Below, in pieces: positions 27,076-38,712 of a stretch of 64,000 nt of DNA (positions are counted from its first letter, which is position 1; every line of letters starts with the position of its first letter). The stretch is from NCBI GenBank assembly GCA_013397845.1, contig VZTG01005250.1:161028-225027 (forward strand), given 5' to 3'. This stretch comes from Melanocharis versteri. Lineage: Eukaryota > Chordata > Aves > Passeriformes > Melanocharitidae. The position numbers were made by a program, and so were the translations under genes. The notes beneath the pieces were generated by a model. That model did no database searches. It was not told where the DNA came from and saw only the letters and a list, made by a program, of their open reading frames with translations.

Positions 27076-30000
27076 ACAAATCAGACTCCTGGTCAGTTTA
27101 AACATGCCATAAATCCAGCTGGGCTGTTGCAAAACCTGTTGGAACCTCCTGATCCAATCCTGGGACTGTGCAAAGTGCAGAACACATCCCCGCTAGACTT
27201 CTGGTGTGGCTCTACTGGGTAGGAATACACTCAACATAGGATTATATTGCATCAAGGCAATGAAAAGTAATAAAAGATAAATCATAGCAGATAAGTCATA
27301 ACATTTGAACAGATATATCTCTTGAACATTCATCACACTACTAACAGGCACTGTAATTAGCACTGGAGATTAGTGGAGCTTTTTCATGCCGTAGCTTCAG
27401 CCTTTTCTATTCTCGTTATTCTAGATAAAATCTGCACCAAAAGTATGCTAGCAGTTAGAGAGAGCAAGTTTGGGCCTGGGTGGGAGGGAGGAAAGAAAAG
27501 GAAAACCACCATCTTCACACTGAAGCAATCCTATTCAGTAGAACAAGCTGCTACTGTAAACACCATATTTTGCCAAAAGAGCCTCAGCAAACAAGTCTTA
27601 ACTATAGTATAAGATACCTAAAGCTGTATGTGTACATATAACCCTATAAAAGTAAGTTGAACAGATGTTTAAATGGATCCATATAATTTCATGATGATTG
27701 AAGTAAATCACAAGAAGGCTGGCAAAACTTCATTCAACAGTGTGTGCTTACTGCAAAGAGAGGAATATGAATGTAAGACATTTTTGTGTGGTTTTTCATA
27801 ACTAGGACACAGAATATTCTTGAATTATGGTCCCACTGCTTTCTGTCAAGTATTTCATACCTTGAATTCATGTGGAGATAGATGTACAGATGCACATACA
27901 AATAGTGTATGAAAGCACAAAGTTTCTTATTCCAACTGGCAGGACTAGTGGAAACGTGTAGAAGTTTGGTGGTATCTGGAGACAAATATCAACATCATAC
28001 TCAAATAGATTTGATCTATTTAGATATTCAGCCCATGGATACTGGTCTTTAATATATTACATATTGTCTCCAAACTTCAGTTTCTGTATTTTGCACTGTA
28101 CCTTGTGTATGCTGTCTCAAAATCCAGACCATCATTTCCTCACCAAATAATTTTAATGCAACACACTGCTTGTGACTGCAAGAGATAGGCTAAAGAAGGG
28201 AAATCTACCAAATATATTTCAGTTTTCTTCCCTCTGTAATATACTTCTGTGTATATGCTAAGCCAAGAACACAATTTTTCATCTCTTATCTCCGTGAAGA
28301 TAAGCCATACATCAGTTAAGGAAGGAAAAAGGAAAAAACCTTTACTGAAGTGCTGAACTTGCTTTTACTTTAAGTAGAGCTACTTGCCTGGTTGCCACAA
28401 ACACAGGAAAGGTTTTTCAAACTAGAGCAGGTTTTGTAACACAGGCACTAGCTCTTCCTTCTGGCAGGTTTTCGTCATCTCTGGCACTGTGATTTCTTGA
28501 TCGAAAATCTGTCTTGCTAACAAAGATGCTGCAGGAAATTGTGGAAAGATTTAAGACATAGTTGGTTGCAACATGTAAACGTATGCATTGAGTAATAATT
28601 CATTACAGGAAAGTGATGTTAAGAACAGAGAAAAAAATTAAGTTTTTATAATGATGGGGATTTCTTCTTAGCTGAAAATAATTTAAAACAAAAGACAATC
28701 AAGGTCCCTACTCTTTAAGAACATTTGGGCAACTTAAAACTAGCTTTCCTAGGAAATTATAATAAATAATCATATAAATATAATATATCAGATATAAAAT
28801 TTTCCAATTTCTATAATTTTTTAAGGTTGTTACCATATCTAGCAGTGGACGGGTATAAGAGCAGAATCAAGAAGTTTCCAATTGGAAGACATCTCATTTA
28901 AATAAGTACTTGTATAGGACCTCCGAATCAAAATTCCTGATAAATCAGAATTGCCACAAGGGATGGTTATGTTTACCATGTTTTTTTAACAAAATTATTC
29001 TAAAGATGTTAAGTAAGCATCAGCAAATAGATTAATAAATGCCAGTTGGTATTGCTTCTCTGGGATGTGATTTGCCTCGCTGTAGGCTATTTGTTGAGTA
29101 TTCATTAATTTAACTAAAAACTTGCTGTAAGTTTAAGGCCCTAATACGAACTGAATTATTTTATTAATTGCCTTTAGGCAGACAATTATTTGCATGCCAT
29201 CACAGTTTATTTTGTCCTGTTATTTTGTGCATTAAGGAACACTTTGCTGAATATTAAACACATGATGATATTCCCATCTACATCATTTAGCAAATTGTTT
29301 AACTCAGCTCCATGGCTGTCAATACATACCAACCTAAGAAAGAATTCAAATCCAAATCTACTTTTTATTGCCATATTCAATGCAGTATGTGAATCATACC
29401 AGAAAACAGTGTTAAGAAAGGGAAAGGTCCATCTGCCTGGAGCTACAGCTACAAGGAGAGTGTAGCCTTGTTTCCCACTTCCCTGTAGAAGCAGTGCCTT
29501 TACTTGTCTCTGCCTCACCACTTCCACTTTTCAGCTCTCCAAGGCACGTGCCACAAAGCAGCACAGGAGATAAAATGCTGCTTTGAGGCATGAAGGAGGA
29601 GAATTCAGTGAAAAGGGAAGTTGCACTAAAACTCATCAGCCAAGTTTAATGCATGTGAAAGAAGAAACAGAAATGTGTACACAGATATTTATTTACAACA
29701 CAGTCTACCAGTGGGCAGACAGGAAAGAAGAACACACTAATGGTTTCAGAAATGGCTTTCAAGACCCAGCTGCCAGCAGCAAGGACATGTTTTCCAACAA
29801 AAAAAGCCTGAAATAAAGATGTAGCTGCTATCTCTCTCCTATTATCCATTTTATAAAGGAAATTTAATTCATATTTATTTTAGATAAGTACAATATCCCA
29901 TTACTGAACATTTATATCCCATCTGAGGTCTGTGATGTATTTTGCTTTAGAACTGAGTATTCATGGGAGTGGTGTGGAAATGCTAGTGGATTATGTGAAA

Positions 30001-31008
30001 AGGAAAATGGAGAGAACACCTGAAACACTGAATCATTTTAGTAAGTAGTGCCTGCACCTACAGTAGCGCTACAGTCAGGACTAGGAGAAATCAATATTCT
30101 AGTTACCCCTGTGAACCATATTTTGGGCACAATAATGAAATAGACTTCAAGAACATGGACTTAGTTCCCATCTGTAAAAAAAAAAAAAAACTGGCAGATG
30201 AATCACAGGAATGTACCTGGTTTTGTCCCCAGGGTGTTTTGTCCCCAGACATAGGCTGATTTGAGGTAGGTTTTAATCATTTAAAGCATGGACAATGTCA
30301 AGTCCTGAGTGCCAGTTGCTCGGGTCACAGATGTACGTATATTCCTCCACATTACTTCATAACATAGACATAGTAAGAGTCGCTTCATGGATATGATCCC
30401 CTCCAGGAGGGTAAGATGTCAAGCTTCCATATAATTACTATGGTTTACTAAAAATGATGAATTCTTTTTAAGTCATATCTGGTTAAATTACAAAATGCCT
30501 CAAACTATTAGTTTGCTCAGCTCTGTTTAAAGAAAAGCAAATGCCCTTCTCAGATTGTTTTTAAGCTCGGATGTAGTTCCTCTAATCTCTCAAGTTTTTG
30601 CAAATAAAATAAGCCTCATCCAATTTAGCCAATGCTGCCCTATAGAAAAGAATAGGTTTAGTTCAAGGTAAATTACTCTTACCTTCAGACAAGGGATTTT
30701 TCTTGTAGAAGGTATTACATGATTAGATGGTTTAAGTTCAAAATAATGTTTTAGGTTCAGCTATTAGTCTAGCTAGAAAAGCTCAAAATGGGTTTTTTGT
30801 TTGAGTTCCAGATGACTTCCTGGTTTGATGAAGGCTCTTTTCTGTCAAAAGCCGTGAAGAAAGGAACGCAGTAGAGTGTCTTTGGCTTATGTAAGGAGGC
30901 AGTGCTCTCCACAAAAGCATAACAAAAGCACCCAAACAACTCACCCTGCCAGTCACTAGCAAGCATTAGGTCCCTCCTTCAAGCAGGCTGTGGTTTCAGT
31001 GGCTTCCA

Positions 31009-31376
31009 TGACTCAGTCAGGCTGTCACTTCTAAAGAGCGGCTGCAGCAGCTGAGGAAGCCTGTTGTCTTCCCATAATCCTGATGAGTCACACTATGACA
31101 CCCTGTGAACCTGATATGCAAAATCCTGCAGTCCTACATCATAACAGTCCATGCAAATCCTTTGTCATTTTTTATCTGCATGAATTTGTAGACTGAGAGT
31201 TCTGCTTTGATTGGAATATAAACATATGCTTACAGGCAAAACAATCCCCTAAACAACAGTGTTCTTTTTGTTCCGTGTTAAAGCCTTGCAAAGTTGAGAT
31301 TTGCCAGTAGTTTTGATGATAATATATAAATAGGATTGCATTTGATTCTGGGTTTTTCTAAAAGGTCACTGAGTCA
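31009..31376. promoter_or_regulatory. Clustered AP-1, octamer and E-box motifs (candidate enhancer)
   Basis: Perfect AP-1 heptamers lie at 31009-31015 (TGACTCA), 31084-31090 (TGAGTCA) and 31370-31376 (TGAGTCA). An E-box CAGCTG is at 31048-31053. A perfect octamer ATGCAAAT is at 31151-31158, with an octamer-like ATGCAAAA at 31116-31123. A further TGAGTCA lies just outside, near 31572. The heptamer also recurs elsewhere in the window, so the clustering is suggestive rather than strong. Function is inferred from motif density only. Confidence 0.25.
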
Positions 31377-33645
31377 TGAACAATTTTGCATTGAACAGGA
31401 GTCATAACTGAGATTTTCAACAGTATATTGGAGCCCTAGTAAAAGGAACCGAGGTTTTGTACTGAAGTGTTTTTAGAACTGGTTTGAAGTTCAGCAAATG
31501 AACTACTTGATTTTTACTGCTTTTTACACAGATGTTGAAAACAGTGTATCTTTAATCTGAGATGGAATTGTGAGTCAAGTCAAAGCATTAGTATCTCTGT
31601 TTTGAAACCAGAGCCTGAAGCTCATGGCATTGCTAGACTCATTAATGAGAACAGGTGGGAAGCAGTGAGAATATGTTTAATATTTCACTGTAAAGGGAGG
31701 AAAAATCTGAAAAAGAAGTTTCGTATAGCTAAGTGAACTTCTAACCTAGTCTCTAGATAGAAAACTTCTGTATTTCTAAGCATGTATAAAAATGGTGCTA
31801 TGAAACAGGAAGGAGTTTGTTGGCCTTCTTCAGTGTATTCAGAAATACAGAAGTCTCAGTAGTTGAGCTATAGCATAAAGCAGCAATGAAATATCTGACA
31901 TGAAACCATTACATACATTAAACAACATCCGATGGGCTTGTATTGCTAGGCATGTTCTTGCACAAAGTAGAATCTGAGGTCAGATTTGTTGTGTATACAC
32001 AAATTAAACCCTGACTTCTGCTCTAGTACTCCTGAAAGCATCTAAAGCTCTTGCAGGACAAGATGTGAGATGACTCAGGCTGGAAAGCTGAAAAAGGATG
32101 TGGGTAGCTGCAACTTTTGAAGGGGATGGTATTGACTGTGTGAATACTTGTGTTTCAGAGCTTAGTCAAGCAGATGATCTTTAACAACTCAAGGATTGTA
32201 CACTGAGGCAACCTGCTGGATAAGAGCTCATGCTATTTTCATTTGGGAGGTGGCAACAAGGACCACTGTTTTATGGCTAAGTCTGGTGTGTGCTGCCCCA
32301 AGAGGAGGAACATGCCAGACTGGAACTTATTTTTTCAGATCAATAGTAGCCCACAAGGTTATTCAGCAAAGGTAAATGATCAGTCTAAGAACAGACATGT
32401 GATGACATCATATATACTTGCAATCAGATGGCTTTATGAAAGGTCTTTTGGGAAATACTAGAAATGTCTGAAATAATCATACTTTAACTATGAATACAAT
32501 GAAACCTAAAGGTGTAGCTGAAGCTTGTATAGGTATGTGGGATTTAATGTTAAGCTAACCACATGAAGGAATTTTAAAAATAGCTTTTAGCAATAGGAGA
32601 CTCCAAGTATTATGCAAAATCTGTCCATTGTCCTGCATAAACTCTCAGGAAGCTATGCCATATTCTAATACTCCTTTGTCTGACTTGTTAGGAAGACCCA
32701 AGATAGCTTTATTAAATTTAGCTGAGACAAATCTTTCTTAATGCTGGCATAACCAGAATGTGGTTTTGTTTTTTTTTTTTTTCTGTTATTATATTCAACT
32801 TGCTATAATTTACGTGCTATAAATTATGAGAATTCGAGTTTTCTAAATTTCCTTAGCTTACTGCAAATAATCTAGTAATAGGGCAAAGGCTTCTTCCTTC
32901 TTTCTTTTAAAAAGTACATGTCCAATTGCATTTCTGCATTTGGATCAAAGACTAATAATAATGAATAATATCATTACCTTGACTATAGTGAAACATGCAA
33001 TTATTCAGATCCTGGATCATGTCTAAATACATGAACAGTTTAAAAGCAGGGAGCAGAGTAATATAGATGACATGACATGTCATGCTCAGGACAGAATTAA
33101 TTTCCACCATGATACTAAAGTAGAATATTTTCTCTTTATCACAGAATTATTGCACTTAAATATATAGTGCTAATCAAATTAAATATCATGTAAGGTCAGG
33201 GACTATTTAATCTGTGTAAATTATAAAGTGAATAAATATTACAGTCTGTATTTCCATTGTCTTTTGCAAGGTAGTGATATCTGCCCTTTTTGGCATGAAA
33301 ATGATTGTATTTTAACTCCAGAATTTTGGAAGTTCTACAGTGGTATATTTTTTCTCATTTAGATTTTGTAAGAATTGCCAGGACTGTTTGGAGATTTTGG
33401 TGACCAAATGCACTGATGCCTGGAATTGACAACGCACTCAGTCTAGAGTAATGGCACCTGCTTTGTCTGTCATCATTCCTTCTCCTTTTCCTCACTTACC
33501 CTCAAAGAACATAAATAGATTTACAAGAAAAGTGTAACCAGGATTTGTGTTTAGGCCCCCTTTCTTTCTTTGTCTTCTCCTTTGTGTTGTGAAAGCACAT
33601 AAAAAATGGAGCTATAACTAAAGCAGGCCAACGATGTCTGATTTG

Positions 33646-33663
33646 TTTTTTTTTTTTTTTTTT
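33646..33663. repeat. Poly-T tract (18 T)
   Basis: An uninterrupted T18 run lies about 35 bases from the 3' end of the CR1 copy that begins at 33699. CR1 tails are normally short octamer repeats, not poly(A), so I regard the run as independent. Confidence 0.9.
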
Positions 33664-33698
33664 GTAGTCTATAAGTTACTTCTTTGATACATCAACGT

Positions 33699-35325
33699 AG
33701 AGTTATTAAGGCTGGAAAAGACTTCCAAGATCATCAAGTCCAGCCTTTGAGTGAACACCATCATACCAACTAAGTCATAATACTAAGCACCAAGTCCGGT
33801 TGTGTCTTGAACATTTGCAGGGATGGTAACACTACCATCTCCCTGGGCAGCTCACGCCAATGCTTAACAACCCTTTCCATAAAAATAATTCGTCCTGATC
33901 GCCAACCTGAACCTCCCCTGATGTAGCTTGAGGATATATACTCCTGTCCTGTTGCTAGTTGCCTGGGAGATTGACACCCACCCTGCTGCAACCTCCTTTC
34001 AGATAGTTGTAGAGAGCTATAAGGTCACCCTCGACACTCCTTTTTTCCAGGCTAAACAACCCCAGCTCCCTCAGCTGCTTCTCATATGACTCACTCTCTA
34101 GGTCCTACACCAACTTGGTCGCCCTTCTCTATACACGTTGCAGCATTTTAGCGTCTTCCTTGAACTGAGGGTTCCAAAAGTTAACACAGGATTTGAGATG
34201 TGGCCTCACCAGTACCAAATACAGGGGGAAATCACTTTCCTGGTCCTGCTGGCCACATATTCCTGATGCAGGTCAGAATGCCACTGGCCTTCTTGGCCAC
34301 CTGGGCACACGCTGGATCATGTTCAGCCACTGTCGACCAGCACTCCCAGGTCCTTTTCCATTTGGCTTCTTCCCAGCCACTCTGTCCCCAGCATGTAGCA
34401 CTGCATGGGGTTGTTGGGACCCAAGGGCAGGACCTACCATCTCACTTTATTGAACAGCACAGTGCCTCAGCCCATTGATCCAGCCTGTCCAGACGCTTTA
34501 GCAGAACTTTTGCGCCCTTCAACAGATCAGCCCACCTGCTCAATTTGGTGTCATCTGTGAACTTACTGAGGGTGCACTTGATTACCTCATCCAGATCATC
34601 CAGAAGTATATTGAACAGGACTGGGCAGAATACAGAGCCTTGGGAAACACCACTAGTGACTGGATGCCAACAGGATGGAATTCCTTTCACCACCAGTGGG
34701 CCTGGCCACCCAGACAGCTTTTACACCAGTGAACAGTGCTCATGTCTGAGCCATGGGCTGCCAGCTTTTCCAGAGAATGCTGTGAGAAACAGTATTGAAA
34801 GCTTTGCTGAAGTCCAGGCAGGCAATATCCACAGCCTTTATCTCATCCATTAGGCAGGTCACCTGGTCATAGAAGGAGATGAGGCTGGTCAAGCAGGACC
34901 TGACTTTCCTAAACCCATGCTGACTGGGCCTGATCCCTTGGTTGTCTTGTATGTGCCTTGTGATTGCACTCAAAATGATCTGTTACGCAACCTTCCCTGG
35001 CACCCAGATCAATCTGACAGATCTGTAGTTCCCCAGATCCTCCTTCTGGCCTTTATTGTAGATGGGCATCACATTGACCAACCTCCAGTCATCTGAGACT
35101 TCTCTGCTTAACCAGAACTATGATAAATGATGGAGAATGGCTTGATGAGCTCGTCCGACAGCTCCCTCAGTACCCTCACGTGAATCCCATCCAGTCCCAT
35201 AGACTTGTGAGTATCTAAGTGGTGCAGCAGGTCACTAAAAACTTCTTCCTGCATTGGTGCAGATGCGCTTCAGGTGGGCTATTGATTTCACCACCAAAAT
35301 ATTTGGATGAACCTCCAGGAAAATT
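33699..35325 (-). mobile_element. CR1 LINE copy with reverse transcriptase remnant and internal deletion
   Basis: This minus-strand CR1 contains, from left to right, the 3' untranslated region (33699 to about 34440), the C-terminal and catalytic part of the reverse transcriptase, and a scrap of the ORF2 N-terminus. The minus strand reads [20 protein letters not shown] followed by KFTDDTKL at about 34564-34541, where the family has FADDTKL, and CLDFSKAFNTVSHSIL upstream. The two parts are in different frames. Near 35255 the RT N-terminal region (LDTHKSMGLDGIHVR) is joined directly to VKSIAHLKRICTNA, which corresponds to the very start of the endonuclease. Most of the endonuclease is therefore missing. 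The element is inactive. Confidence 0.93.
34442..34973 (-). pseudogene. CR1 ORF2 reverse transcriptase fragment (dead)
   Basis: Two open pieces on the minus strand (34973-34740 and 34693-34442) together cover the fingers/palm region of CR1 reverse transcriptase, the enzyme that copies LINE RNA at the target site. The first carries LDFSKAFNTVSHSIL (the palm aspartate region). The second carries [15 protein letters not shown] and the catalytic Asp-Asp pair within FTDDTKL at about 34561-34544. Frame is lost between 34740 and 34693, and a stop ends the first piece. The catalytic Ala is replaced by Thr. This is a remnant of the surrounding retroelement, not a host gene. Confidence 0.9.
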
Positions 35326-36291
35326 GTAATTAGCGTACCTTAAGTTTGTTTTCAAAATTGGTGGAAATCTGGCGTCACGATGTTGTTGTCATAGTACACG
35401 GAATATACAAGCAAAACAATTATATTATTTAGAAGCAGGCAGGCAGTAAAATGATTTATGCAAAAATTCTTGGTATAGACCCTCACCCCAGCCCTGGAAG
35501 AGCTCAGATCTGATGATTTTCAAGGCATGGTTCTGAGCACACCTGTTTGACTAATGAGGGTACTGTAAAGAATGGTTATGACTTAGAAAACTGTATATGG
35601 AACTTTGAGAGCTGATGACAATTTATTTTCCTTTCTCTTGTAATAGATGTTAGGTGTCTTTTTAAAACTTATTTATTAAAAAACATATTAATGTATTGCT
35701 GAAATGCAACAGTTCTGTTTCTGATCATCAATTTTTCAAATAACTCTCTGAATTTTATGAAATACCATTATGGTGCTCTAGATTGGTGTTGACCTTACTG
35801 CTTTTAACTTTCTATATTTGCAAATGTGTTGAAATCAGAATAATTTTTACAAATTATTTTTAGTGTACTGCAGAAATAAGCAATATAATGTTGGATTTTT
35901 GTCAAGTGGTGTTTTGAGTTGGTTTTATTGCTGATCCAGTTTAGCTTGTTTAGCCTTTTATTAAAAAATGGTTTTGGTACACTTTGCTACCATTTAGTCA
36001 TTAAATGCAATTTAAATATGAATCTTAATCATTAGTAGACAGGTTGCATTAGTTGTTAATTTCCTTTAATTCCTTTAATTCATGTTTTCTTATCAAATCA
36101 ACAGCTGTGTTACATCTTAATGAGGGTTACTGTGTGATTGCAGGACAGGAAATTGTCTCCCTCACTCTTCTGGAAAAACAAGTACATTCTTATACTGGCA
36201 GAAACTTTCAGCAGCCCCACATCTCTCCCTCTCTCCACAAAAAAAAAAAAAAAACAACATTGTATATGAAGAATTTTATTTATTTTATTGG
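35326..36291. other. AT-rich non-coding DNA
   Basis: No gene is seen. An A15-type tract at about 36240-36254 lies just before the solo LTR. Confidence 0.6.
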
Positions 36292-36737
36292 TGTCATTGT
36301 TTAGAAATGATGTTCCCCAATTTAGTGTTCCCACTGAAATATTCCAAACCATGACCTGCTCGCTCATTCTCCCCTTCTCTTCTTCCCTATGGACAGATGG
36401 AGAGGAGAACTGGAGGCACAAAAAGAGAAGACCACAGATTGAGATAAGAACAATATACTGCATAAGAGTAATACTAAAGAGTAATACGTAAGAGATAAGA
36501 AAACGAACATTAACAACAATACGAATGGCAGAGGGTACAAGAAAGAGGCAAATGATTCACACAGAAACCCCCAGCAATCCTCAACCACTCACTCCACAGC
36601 ACTGTGTGGCCCAGAAGGGATCCCTTGCCCCATCACCATAAAGTGAGGTGAGGAGGTACAGAATAACCTCAGCATCCTGGCCATGCTCCCTCCTGGCTAC
36701 TGCAAAAATTAACTCTGTCCTGCCTAGAACCAGGGCA
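36292..36737 (-). mobile_element. Solo ERVL-type LTR with imperfect 5-bp target duplication
   Basis: Read on the minus strand the element starts TGCCCTGGTTCTAGGC at 36737, continues with the avian LTR signature 'cagagttaatttttgcag' and 'ggatgctgaggttattc', has a T-rich middle with repeated TTACT motifs, and ends 'ctaaacaatgaca' at 36292. It therefore has TG...CA ends and is 446 bp long. The flanks are ATTGG (36287-36291) and ATTGT (36738-36742), a 5-bp duplication with one mismatch, as expected for ERVL-class integration. No internal retroviral genes remain, consistent with LTR-LTR recombination. Overlapping 67- to 117-codon frames are fortuitous. Confidence 0.82.
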
Positions 36738-38054
36738 ATTGTCTTATATTTATTTACCACAGATAAATTAAGGAATTAAAAGTGAAAATCAGTATATATC
36801 TTTGTTTCCAATTCTGTGGAAGATTTCAGTGTACTACAGATAACTGAAATGCTGTTTAAGTGTTTATTCCAGATATGTAAGTTATATTGGTTAGATGTGA
36901 TTGGCCTACTGAAATCACCACTGATTTGTATACCATATTGAAGAGGTATTAGAAAGAGGTATTAGATGTTTGAAATTGGATGTTTACCAAAACTTTAAAA
37001 TTAACCTTTCACAAACATTCCAGATGTTTTGAACTCAAAACTTGACCAAACAAAGGCAAAAATAAATTGTCAAGAGAATTCTTGCAAAAACTTATAATTA
37101 GAAAATAATTATTTAAAGCATTTGTCAATCTCTAGCCGAAACTAGAAAGCCGTACTAATGTTTTAGATTTACTTAGAAGAAACCTGAGAATGTTTGTACA
37201 GGCCAAGAGAAACAAACAAAATATTTTGTAATTCCGTTTTAATTTCAGTTTGAGGGAAAAAATCTAAAGATCCTTCTTACCCTGCTGAGAGACGTTAATA
37301 GGCTTGAGAGCCATTCTTAAAGACAGCAGTTACTTCTGCAGCCTAAATGTTTTCAGTCACCTTTAATGTTCATTAAGCTGTGTTAGGTGGCCTCTAATAA
37401 ATGTGACCTGCAGAATACTGTAATCAGTGATTATCAGGACTCCATCCAAAGGGTTCCTCTACTGTTAAACTTTTACACAAAACAAAGCACAGTAGTGCAT
37501 TTGAAACCATGAACGCTGTATGAATGATAGCACTAGCACTAGTTTGTTTAAATTTGAAAAGACAAATTCAGACCATAGATTTCAATATGAAAGCCTACTC
37601 ACACTGGTACATTCTAATAATTTACTGAGCTCAAAACTGCGGTAATAATTCTTATTCTTCCCATACTTTAGTTAGAATATATGCATGATGCTTTAGTAGA
37701 AAATACTTTCATACTTATGAGACAAATCCAGAATATGGTTTCTTTGTTTAAAATGATAGCAGTTATAATTCCGATTTACTGGAGAAGAGCAGCTTTCTCA
37801 TGTATATTCAGCCATTCAATAGTGGTTTACAATAAACCAACAAACAAATCAGTGAACAAGGGGCTGCTATGACAAAGTCATAACTGAAAGAAACAAGAAA
37901 ACCTTGCCTCAAATTAGGCTATTTTCCAGTGAAATGCATAACAAAATGTCTGAAAGCCTTCTTTTAAATGCTTAGTATGCAAAGTTCGAGTATGCAAAAG
38001 AATGCTTATGCTCGAACCTGCTGCAAAGTAGCTGTTCAGACATGCAGGTTGTAA
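36738..38054. other. AT-rich non-coding DNA
   Basis: No gene or element is recognised. It contains a 13-bp-period duplication (AGAGGTATTAGA at 36942-36953 and 36955-36966) and a hairpin at 37984-38017 listed separately. Confidence 0.6.
37984..38017. repeat. Imperfect inverted repeat (hairpin)
   Basis: GTTCGAG at 37984-37990 is the exact complement of CTCGAAC at 38011-38017. The stem extends inward through TATGCA paired with TGCTTATG, allowing one G-T pair and a two-base bulge, leaving a small A-rich loop. No downstream U-run or other feature gives it a clear role. Confidence 0.7.
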
Positions 38055-38488
38055 GAGACAGAACAGGACCAACCCTCCCAGCCTGTCCTCCTAAAAGAGA
38101 TGCTCCAGTCCTCTAATAATCTTCGTCACCTTCTGCTGGGCCCACTCTAGGAAATCTATGTCTCCCTTGTGCTGAGCAGCCCAGAACTACGCACAATACT
38201 CCAAACATGGCCTCACCAGGGCTGAGTAGAGGGACTGGATCACCTTTCTCAACCTGATGGCAATGCTCTTCCTATGCACCCCAGGATACCTTTGGCCTTC
38301 TTAGCCACACTTCTGGCTCATGGACCAAGGTGCTCATCTGCAGAGCTGCTTTCCAGCAGGTCAGCCCCCAGTCTGTCCTCGCGCATGGGAATATTCTTCA
38401 CTAGGTGCAGGACCCTGCACTGGCCTTTGCTGAATTTCAGATAATTCTTCTCTGCTCACATCTCCAGCCTGTCAAAGTCCTTCTGAGG
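38055..38488 (-). mobile_element. CR1 LINE internal fragment (both ends missing)
   Basis: This minus-strand CR1 segment covers the ORF2 end / 3' region. It contains 'atgctccagtcctctaat', 'aacatggcctcaccaggg', 'caccccaggatacctttgg', 'gctgctttccagcaggtc' and 'gtgcaggaccctgcactgg'. The terminal 250 or so bases and the CR1 tail are absent at the left, which is unusual because CR1 copies normally keep the 3' end. A gap relative to the family follows 'ttctggctcatgg' near 38320. At the right it runs directly into an LTR fragment near 38489. Confidence 0.92.
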
Positions 38489-38712
38489 TTATGCAACTGT
38501 TTTCCACTCTACTTAAATATGTCATCCCAGAGGCACTATCACTGTGACTGAAGGGCTTAGTCTTGACCAGCAGTGGGTCCCTCTTAGAGATGGCTGGCAT
38601 TGGCTCTGCTGCATATAGAGGAAACTTCTATCATCTTTTTACAGAAGTCACCCCCACAGCCCCTGCCCCGGATACCAAAACCTTGACACACAAATCCAAT
38701 TATGAAAATATA
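38489..38712 (-). mobile_element. Avian ERV LTR fragment abutting CR1
   Basis: Read on the minus strand this carries 'attggatttgtgtgtcaagg', 'ggcaggggctgtgggggtg', 'gcagagccaatgccagcc', 'gatagtgcctctgggatgac' and a TATA-like 'atatttaag'. This is the 5' (U3) part of a common avian LTR, and the fragment at 42752 belongs to the same family. It ends near 38489, exactly where CR1 sequence begins, so the LTR is 3'-truncated or the pair was rearranged together. Assignment rests on recognition of the family and on the match to the second copy in this window. Confidence 0.75.

Larger units (their letters stand above)
27076..33698. other. AT-rich non-coding DNA, about 6.6 kb
   Basis: No exon or interspersed repeat is recognised. 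Homopolymer T tracts lie at about 32769-32782 and 33646-33663. The segment around 31009-31376 is rich in AP-1 and octamer motifs and is listed separately. Confidence 0.55.

Noticed and set aside
36110..36463. 117-codon minus-strand open frame
   Set aside because: It runs from unique DNA through an A tract into the solo LTR, and no retroviral or host domain is visible.
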